Positions 56,874 through 64,000 of a stretch of 64,000 nucleotides of DNA are shown here, piece after piece. Made by a program: the position numbers and the translations under genes. The DNA comes from Anticarsia gemmatalis (taxonomy: Eukaryota; Arthropoda; Insecta; Lepidoptera; Erebidae). Positions within the stretch are counted from its first letter, which is position 1, and every line of letters starts with the position of its first letter. The notes beneath the pieces were generated by a model. It was not told where the DNA came from. It made no database searches and saw nothing but the letters and a program-made list of their open reading frames with translations. The stretch spans positions 3,699,501-3,763,500 of the forward strand of contig NC_134771.1 of the NCBI RefSeq assembly GCF_050436995.1. The letters are read 5' to 3'.

Positions 56874-57739
56874 TAAACCATTTTGACATCAGCCATCTTG
56901 AAACAATCGGTAACTTTTACGAGCTCTCCAAAGCACGGAGACGTTCAGCTCAAATACCACTAAGCGGCTACCCATCTACGCAATACCCGCCCTAAGTTTG
57001 CTTGCCACTCCAGTATGTGCAACTAGCTATGATCACGATGTTTGCCGAAGATACCCGAATATTCCCGATGTAAAGTGTATATCCGTATTGAAATATTGTA
57101 ATGAATTCTCCACAACACCGATAAAAGCGACAATAATAAATAAATTATTGTCAGTCGTCTATAACCGATCGAGATCTCTCGAGAACATTCTCAATGTAAC
57201 AAACGATATGTTTTATAAGAATATCAACCTTTTATACATAGAAATAGAGCTCATTTTCATTATTATAAAAGACTAATTCAATATTTTTTATAGATATATG
57301 TTTTTTTTGTAGATATAATAAGTAAAGAGTAGTTCGTTGCTTTTGAAAACTAATTAAATCAATCAGTGTTGCCATTTTCCGAGATATTTTTGGATTTGGG
57401 TAAAAATATTTCATGCTGTTTATTTTTGGGTAATATAATGAAATGCAGATAGGCATCTCATTTTAGCAGTATTGCCAAGTAGGTTCCACAATTTTAATGT
57501 TAGCAACACCGAAATCCATGATAGATATTTTTTCTGCGGACATTCTAAGAGTAAAGTTAAGCGAACTTTAATGCTATCTACCATTGGATGGGAGACCGAA
57601 GAGCATTTATATACCTTGAAAATCAAAGTACCTATAATATAATAGACACCTAAAACAAAATTCATAAACAAAAAAAATAACCTAAGTTTCATCTTCAAAA
57701 ACTAACTCTTTTATTGCTTACATCAACAATAGTGTTTTC

Positions 57740-57905
57740 TCATTCTAACACGCTGAAAAAGAGCGAGAAAGCACTTATATACAATATGAGTGCCTCTTTC
57801 TTTCACCTCTAATGTGAGCGAGAGAGCACTATTGTATAACTACATATGTAGTATAGTTGTCTCTTTCTTCCACTTGTAGTGAGAGCGAGATAGCACTACT
57901 TTTGA
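57740..57905. repeat. Short repeats of GAGCGAGA and CTCTTTCTTTCACC
   Basis: AGAGCGAGAAAGCACT, GAGCGAGAGAGCACTA and GAGCGAGATAGCACTA alternate with GTGCCTCTTTCTTTCACCT-like blocks, so units can pair with one another. Confidence 0.55.
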
Positions 57906-58827
57906 GATATACTAATAAAACATATCGTTTATTAGAGTGAGATTCGAAATAATAAATAAATTACATAAATAAGACTGTATACCCAATCCGCCGCGAATTT
58001 CTTATTTTTGTTCGACGTTTCGTAAAATGGACTTTATTTTGATTGCCAGAGAGTTTACAATTCAATATTTTATGCTTGTAGTTGAATAATTTATAAAAGA
58101 GAGTAGTCTTTTCCGTTGTCTTTTTTAACTAAATTGTTGACGTTTTTGACAAATAAGGTAAGCAGAAAATGTCTTACTAATTCACTGAACAAAGTTGACA
58201 ATGGAAAAATAAGACCTAAGATTAAAGTGTACTGCATCTCTTTTTAACCCTACTTTAATACATGTAAAAGCACCAATATGTTTTCTATTTAAATATTATT
58301 GAATTACCAACAGTCGTATATTTTTAATGTGCATTGAAAATCACTTTTATTTACCACAATATAAAGCTTACATTTCAAAGCGATATTGTGAGTGGTTGTT
58401 ATTAGGTCATTGACTGGTTTTTTATCGTAAATAATGTTGAAAATGTAATTATTACAAACTGAAACATTTTATAACGCACTTATTTGATAGCAACGAAAAT
58501 ACGAAACTGTGACGTCTCTACACCGTATTTCTATTCTGAAATGTATTTTTGACACTACATAAAGAGTAGCTGATTTGACTGATGGTCAAGTACTCTATTT
58601 GTTTTTTCTTCTTAAAAACACGCTGTAAAGAGGTGTCTATTTCTGTTTTTACAAACTTAAAAAAAATAAATTTTCAAATATAACTCAACTAAGACTAAAC
58701 TATTGAATTTCAAACTCTCTGAACACAAAAATAAAGTCTATTTTATAGTCGTATTAAACATTTACCTCTTAGCATTTCGATATTGAGTCTTAATGTAGTG
58801 ACAATAAGTTCTAAATTGACATATCAC

Positions 58828-61800
58828 TCAGTCTTCTTTCTTGTCTGCTTCGGATTTCGGCGAGCCCTCGGCCGAGGGCGGGCGATCCGACTCGTTTTCT
58901 GACCCTGGAAATATAAAATAATATATTTATATTTATACTAGTTGATTCGGCAGTTTTGAAAAAAATATTTAAAAAAAAGTTAGGAGGGGCCACCCACCCT
59001 TATCACTTTGGGGTATGGAAATTAGATAGTAGCCAATTTTCTAATAAAATTGGCTATATAAGCCATCTGCAAGCGCATCAGCGCCGACTTAATTAGGAGG
59101 TGAAGTGTTGAGTCGGCCATGGCCGAATTCGGACGGATAGATCATTCAGTAGCCAATTCTCAGGCTTATTGAATGTGCATATAAAATTTGGTAAAAATCA
59201 GTAAAACACTGGAATAGTGGGAACCTCACATCGTCTCAAGAACTGTAGCAGTGATAGCCGAGTGGTATATGTTGGCACCTTCCATTCAAGCAGTTGACGG
59301 TTCGAACCCGAGGCAACACACTAATGACTTTTCCAAATAATAAGGCCTGGGGGATTCACCCCCACCCTGAAGAAACCACCCAAGAAAAGACTTTGCAGCC
59401 TTTTCGCTGTTGTAATAAGTTATATCCAGGACTAATACCTTAGCCCTTAATGCCTTAAGTTGAAACCATCGACCAACTGCTAGTGCTTACAGCATTATTT
59501 TGAGACCGCGTATCACTAGGCTATCATAAAAGAAAACTAGTGGTTTTGGTCATGATTTACACTTGGGTAGAAATACAAAAACCCATGCAAAATATGAGCT
59601 AATGAAAACAAGGGAAGGTAAAACAATGTTTATGGAACATCTTGACAACATTAATCTGTGATAAAAATCTGCAAATAAGTGTTGCCAAGTTTGACACAGA
59701 TTATACCAATAAAAGTAATAAGAATAGTTAACTATAAGAGCTCAGATAGAAATCTGCAATTAAGTGTTGCCAAGTTTGGCACTGGTTTAACCAATAATAA
59801 TAATATTTAAGTAGTAATATACCGGGATTTCTGGTAGCGTCTGCGGCATTTTTGTCTTCTTCGCTTTCACTACCAGAACTCGCTACTGACGAATCATCAC
59901 CGCTGCCTATAACCAATTAATATAATACCATTTAATTTTACACTAATTAAAACTATAATATTAATGTAAGAAAAATACTATAAAAAGTCCTCAAGCATAC
60001 TTTAGAAACATATTATCGCTTTTTAAAGGTAATTAAAGTAAATTTTGGAATGAGAATCGCTTTTTGAAATATATTTGCAATATCCTTTTGAAAAAGACTA
60101 TTTGAAATTTACAACAACGTTATTTAAGGTAAGTAAATGATAACTAAAATGAATGAAATATATTTTATACATACAAAAGGACAAATGCATGAAATAGGTA
60201 TTGGAAATTCGATATTCATGACACGTTTATATTAATATTAATTCAACAGTTCTTGTATGATAGTCAAAACATTGATCCATGTTTACATACAATACAACTT
60301 CACATTTATTTACTACTTCATACATTATTTGTGTAGATTATGTGCACGTATTTGTATGTTTACACATAGGTACGCATATACGTACAGACGTATACGTGAG
60401 TGAGCGCGTGGGCGTATACGTCGTATGTGTGTGCACGTAGTCGTTAGTGCGAAATGGATGTCTTATGGGAGTCTTATTAAAATACTAAAATGTACCCGAT
60501 AAAATGTAATTTTTTATAATATACTTATTTATGACTAGCTGACCCGCGCAACTTCGCTTGCGTCACATAAGAGAGAATGGTGAAATTTTTCCCCGTTTTT
60601 GTAACATTTTTTACTCGTACTCTGCTCCTATTGGTCGTAGCGTGATGATATATAGCCTATAACCTTCCTCGATAAATGGGCTATCTAACACTGAAAGAAT
60701 TTTTCAAATCGGATAAGTAGTTTCTGAGATTAGCGCGTTCAAACAAACAAACAAACAAACAAACAATCAAACAAACAAACAAACAAACTCTTCAGCTTTA
60801 TAATATTAGTATAGATTTCTTGCCCTTTTGTTTTAACCGCCACGGTCACTCACGCTCACGACGCTATATTTTTGTCGACATTTGCCGACGAAAGCGTCGT
60901 GAGCACTTTCTGATTTATCGAGTATAGCCGACCGTGGCGGTCAAAGGGTTAAAGCAGCGATTAGTGGGACTATGTGACTGTGTGACTGTGTGACTGTGTT
61001 ACAGTGTCAAGACAATGTGTGTGTGTGTGTTTGTTTGTACTCACCGAGAGCCGATCTATCGTTGAGCGCCGGCAGCGGGCGCGCGGCGAGCAGCGGCGCG
61101 GCGGGGCGCTGCTTGCGCGCGGGGTTGAGGCGGCCGCAGTACGCGCACACGTACGACACGTACTCCCACTCTTCTACCATCGCCATGCCTACACAAACAT
61201 ACTCATTTATGTCACAAAACCGTAAAGGAACTCACATATCTGAAGTTGTTAAGTTCCAGTTTAAGGTTTCTTCCAGACCTAGGTCAATTCAAGTGAATTT
61301 GCATAGAACACAAGCCACTGGGTCCTTATTTCTTTCAACGTATATTGTGTTCTTTGATATTCAATTGCCAATAAAAGAGATTGAATAAAATGTTTCTTTT
61401 TTTTAAGCCTTGATAAGCTAGATAAGTAATTTCAATACAAAGTATTATCGTTTAAAAAACATTGGGTGTTAGGATAAAATCAACTATTTATACACATATT
61501 CCACAGAGTGTGCAGACGAAAAACAAAAGCCTAGTAAAAAATAAATCGATGAAAACCAAAAAAAATGTCCAAACGTGTTGTTAAGCGCAAAACTTAAGAA
61601 ACTTTGCTAATTTATTTAATATTTTTCGCTAAAATTAAAAAGAAGTCCGATAGACAGTCACACCATGTAAAAAGCTGGTATCCAGCAGCATCTGTTGTTA
61701 CTTGAAGCCGACTCCAACATAGTTGAAAGAAAGGCAAGACTGATTGAAGAGAAAAAACAGAAAAATCACAAAGAAAATAGTAAAATCAATTCCACGAAAA

Positions 61801-62924
61801 CTGGTATCCAGCTGCATCTGGTGGGACTGGAAAACGACTCCAACATAGGAAAAAAATCTAGACTAATTGAAGAGAAAAAACAGAAAAATCACAAAGAAAA
61901 TATTAAAATCAATTCCACGCAGTCGCTTGGGTCAGCTAGTAGTAATAAAGACTTACCATTATGAGAGAAACATTCGGAACATATAAGTGCCATGCGATGA
62001 TTGGGCCCGTCTTTGAGCAAGTAGTCCACTACTTTGTCCAGCGCTGAGCGGTTCTTGTCCGGCAGTGGGCGTGGGAGCTGGTCAGACTAGAAGAAAATAA
62101 TATATTATGTAAATCATACCTTCACTATTGCAAAAGTTGATTTGAAACATTTTCACACCAATATTTTCATTAATAAACAGTTGGTTTGTCTAAAGGACAA
62201 CGAAAGGACTTACTGATACACTTATATGATTTAAAATTAACATTTGAAATTAAGATAAAAACTACTTCTAAGATTCCTTTTAGAATTAAAATTGTTTTAC
62301 ACAATCCAAAGTTCAGCCTTAAATGAAAAACGAATGAAAAACAATGGATACTATTTTTCTTTGCCACGTATACGAAAGTATACGTTAGATCGTCGTGTAC
62401 GCAAATGCGTATACGATATAAGCACACCTGCCAAAAAAAACAATATAAAAGACATCAATAAATTAACTTATGCTTCTAACACCTCCCACGCACGTGGTCG
62501 CAGGTTGGAACCCGAGGTAACACATCAATGACTTTTCGAAGTTATGTGTGTATTAGAAATAATCATCACTTGCTCCAACGGTGAAGGAAAACATCGTGAT
62601 GCAACCTTTTATGCCTGAGAGTTCTTTAGAACAGTTCTTGAAGGTATGCCAAGTTCCCAACCAGGAATGGGCCAGCGTGGTGGACTCAAGGCCTAACCCC
62701 TTCCTCATTACGGGAGGATACCCTTGTCCAGCAAGTGGGACAATAATGAGTTATATTTATTTTATCTACCATAATAATTAGTATCTATTATCTTATACTC
62801 ACTCGTAGCCTAGGTCCTTTATAAACGGCGGTGGGTGAGTTGATGACAGGCACGAGGTTGCGGTTATTGGACATCGGCGTCGACGTCAAGGCCAGCTGTC
62901 TCTGACGCAGCTGGCCGGGAGTCG
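58828..62924 (-). CDS. LNPK: Lunapark, ER three-way-junction protein, 3' five exons, 5' end outside window
   Basis: Exons in transcript order: 62803-62924, 61957-62086, 61045-61188, 59823-59906 and 58828-58904 (TGA at 58828-58830). Introns have GT/AG ends and phases match throughout, giving about 185 codons. The first visible exon has a TPGQLRQRQ segment and a VYKGPRLR end. Next come a LPDKNRSALDKVVDYLL stretch and the zinc finger, ICSECFSHNG ... VCAYCGRLNPARK, which is the hallmark of lunapark. The C-terminal tail is acidic and Ser/Glu-rich, as in other lunaparks. The protein stabilises three-way junctions of tubular ER through N-terminal membrane segments, which are encoded outside this window. 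An AATAAA on the minus strand at 58346-58351 is a possible polyadenylation signal. Confidence 0.93.
58980..59225. other. Lunapark last intron, probable repeat
   Basis: GGGGCCACCCACCCTTATCAC, TAGTAGCCAATTTTCTAATA and GAGTCGGCCATGGCCGAATTC look like a dispersed repeat, but I see no second copy in the window. Confidence 0.35.
59655..59812. repeat. Direct repeat of about 60 bp in a lunapark intron
   Basis: AATCTGCAAATAAGTGTTGC...GACACAGATTATACCAATAA (59666 onward) recurs as AATCTGCAATTAAGTGTTGC...GGCACTGGTTTAACCAATAA (59752 onward), ending 12 bp before the exon at 59823. Confidence 0.65.
60535..60815 (-). mobile_element. Helitron-like element, type A
   Basis: Complete copy with a long (CAAA)n run, in the lunapark intron between exons at 59823 and 61045. 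Confidence 0.78.
60828..60952. mobile_element. PiggyBac-like hairpin MITE, one worn end
   Basis: The right end is GACCGTGGCGGTCAAAGGG followed by TTAA. The left end, CCCTTTTGTTTTAACCGCCACGGTC, is its imperfect inverse. An inner 12-bp pair, GCTCACGACGCT and AGCGTCGTGAGC, strengthens the fold. Confidence 0.7.
60967..61036. repeat. (TGTGAC)n and (GT)n microsatellite beside a lunapark exon
   Basis: TGTGACTGTGTGACTGTGTG then a GT run, ending 3 bp from the donor at 61039. Confidence 0.75.
61045..61188 (-). CDS. LNPK: Lunapark exon with second zinc-finger CxxC
   Basis: It encodes EEWEYVSYVCAYCGRLNPARK followed by an Ala/Pro/Leu-rich stretch. CAYC supplies the last two zinc ligands. The exon is strikingly GC-rich (poly-Ala, CGC/GCG codons) compared with the AT-rich introns. 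The donor is GTGAGT at 61039-61044 and the acceptor TGTGTAG is at 61189 onward. Confidence 0.92.
61668..61939 (+). repeat. Tandem duplication of a SINE end plus unique sequence, closed by a Helitron-like CTAG
   Basis: Two units of about 125 bp (from CTGGTATCCAGCAGCATCTG and ACTGGTATCCAGCTGCATCTG) each run into GATTGAAGAGAAAAAACAG and end TCAATTCCACG. The second continues CAGTCGCTTGGGTCAGCTAG. The 89-codon plus-strand frame here is repeat-derived. Confidence 0.7.
61957..62086 (-). CDS. LNPK: Lunapark exon with first zinc-finger CxxC
   Basis: It encodes DKVVDYLLKDGPNHRMALICSECFSHNG in two readable parts, ending in a split Gly codon before a GTAAGT donor (61951-61956). ICSEC supplies the first two zinc ligands. 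A Helitron-like CTAG end lies 17 bp downstream of the exon. Confidence 0.93.
62505..62758 (+). mobile_element. tRNA-like SINE with CCCAGCAGTGGGACA tail, near full length
   Basis: Box B-like GGTTGGAACCCGAGGTAACA to the tail GTGGGACAATAATGAG, in the lunapark intron upstream (plus-strand left) of the exon at 62803. Confidence 0.72.
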
Positions 62925-64000
62925 CTGAAATATATACGTGCAATCACACTTGCAGAGGAATTACAGGTTAATTGTTTAGAAGTGGGAGAAAAAGGGACTG
63001 TGTTAAGCAGGACGTTTTGTTTAAGTTGTAAAAAAAATGCAAGTCCGCTACGGATGTAACACCCTATGTACACAGTTAAGTAATTTATCTGTAACTTTAA
63101 AAAGAATCGTGTTGCCAACCTGCAATCCTTTTAAATTAATGTCACCGGCAGAAAGTTGTCGACATAATATGTTGATTATGACTAAAATATGATGATACTA
63201 AGGAAAGGTGCTGTAATTTTTTCGGTAGAGATTGTGATACTTACTAGCATTCTACGATTCATGGAGGACGTTATAAAAAACAATCAACACACAACAATTC
63301 GAATAAAATTCTGACGGGGCAGGTCCATAAAAAGTTGGGAACCTAATATCTATAGTTTTTTAACTTTGTCTTTATAAGTATAGTTTTTGGTGCCACGGGA
63401 AAGATTTTATATACAAAGGAAATAAAATTAATTTTGGAGGAAATTTCTGCAGGCATTTTTTTCTTTCTATTTACTTTACCATCACCAACATAACAAGCAA
63501 GATGGGCGCAGAACTAAACGGATATAGTACATGCAAAAAGAGTTGATACTATTAATAACTTAAGGACAAATTCCACTCATTGCATTTTATTAGAGACCCA
63601 TTAAACAAAATGTCCACGACATCTGCGAGAATCCGTCAAACAGACCCCACTAGTGGGTCTTTTGAGAAGTATTCCACCATCTGTGTAACTTACGAGCGAG
63701 TCTAAGGGAATATGCTTGTCAGGAAGGAAGTAACTTGCCAGCTTCTGTCGCGGGGTCGGTAGTACATGCGACAGCCGCGCAAGAAAGAGATCTCGGGTTC
63801 GTATCATCAGGTCTGGCCAAAAAGTATTTTCTGATTTTTCTTCGGTAAGAATCTCTCAAAGTTTGCCTGGAGTCAGGAAGTTCAAGTCTCGGTGCCCGAA
63901 GACCACATAAAGCCGTCGGTCATGCGCCTGAACTCTCACTGGTCGTGTCGGTTATCTGTCCTACAGGTCCATGACAGTGAAGGAATAGAGCTAACCTATT
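62925..64000. other. Lunapark intron to window end; probable repeat at the edge
   Basis: No further lunapark exon is recognisable. 63590-64000 has higher GC (CGGGGTCGGTAGTACATGCG, GTGCCCGAAGACCACATAAA, TGACAGTGAAGGAATAGAGC) and looks like an interspersed repeat. Its 68-codon minus-strand frame has no family support. Confidence 0.45.

Larger units (their letters stand above)
50901..58827. other. Intergenic region between NADK2 start and lunapark end
   Basis: The NADK2 promoter should lie just above 50900. Otherwise: a MITE at 53238, a minisatellite at 54494, MITEs at 54942 and 56767, a SINE at 56293, a GAGCGAGA-rich stretch at 57740-57905, and AT-rich sequence without exons. Confidence 0.6.

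Noticed and set aside
60990..61388. 132-codon plus-strand frame, Ala/Arg-rich
   Set aside because: It is the shadow of the GC-rich lunapark exon 61045-61188 on the opposite strand.
61695..61964. 89-codon plus-strand frame with two similar lysine-rich halves
   Set aside because: It is produced by the tandem duplication at 61668-61939 and runs antisense across a lunapark splice donor.
63601..63807. 68-codon minus-strand frame near the right edge
   Set aside because: Appears to be part of an interspersed repeat; it does not match the missing 5' part of lunapark.

Overview
This is eukaryotic, very probably lepidopteran, nuclear DNA, possibly from a noctuid-like moth (that narrowing is a low-confidence inference). 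Exons are short, with GT/AG boundaries and long AT-rich introns. The gaps are packed with insect-type non-autonomous repeats: Helitron-like elements ending in CTAG, tRNA-like and 5S-rRNA-like SINEs, LINE tails and many hairpin MITEs. There is no operon, CRISPR array or prokaryotic feature. Most of the open frames of 60-130 codons fall inside repeats and are not genes.

Three host genes can be assembled exon by exon. (1) 5582-12253, plus strand: the last six exons (295 codons) of a zona pellucida (ZP) domain type I membrane protein. It carries ZP cysteines, a basic cleavage-site-like run, one transmembrane segment and a short cytoplasmic tail. Its 5' part lies left of the window. (2) 18910-50900, minus strand: a complete mitochondrial NAD kinase (NADK2). 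It has 11 coding exons and 440 residues, with GGDGT, NE and Gly-rich loop motifs. Intron 1 is about 18 kb. (3) 58828-62924, minus strand: the last five exons of lunapark, the ER three-way-junction protein, including its CxxC...CxxC zinc finger. The 5' part lies beyond the right edge. NADK2 and lunapark are on the same strand, about 8 kb apart. The ZP gene and NADK2 converge.

Layout: 1-5581 is repeat-rich and probably an intron of the ZP gene. 12254-18290 is the AT-rich convergent intergenic region. 18294-18578 is a LINE fragment next to the NADK2 3' end. 18910-32580 holds NADK2 exons 2-11 with dense repeats between them. 32581-50851 is NADK2 intron 1, which hosts a 1.6-kb THAP-domain gene inside terminal inverted repeats. 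50901-58827 is intergenic with MITEs and a minisatellite. 58828-64000 is lunapark.

The points most worth a second look are these. A tandem duplication covers most of NADK2 exon 8, which encodes the Gly-rich nucleotide-binding loop, and the duplicate could in principle be spliced in frame. The THAP protein gene is flanked by perfect inverted repeats. A palindromic element is split by a LINE tail with an 11-bp target duplication. A Helitron sits inside a mariner-type MITE. Helitron ends lie within about 20 bp of splice donors. Two Helitron copies share the same chimeric structure. All family assignments come from reading the sequence and from remembered family features; no database search was run.
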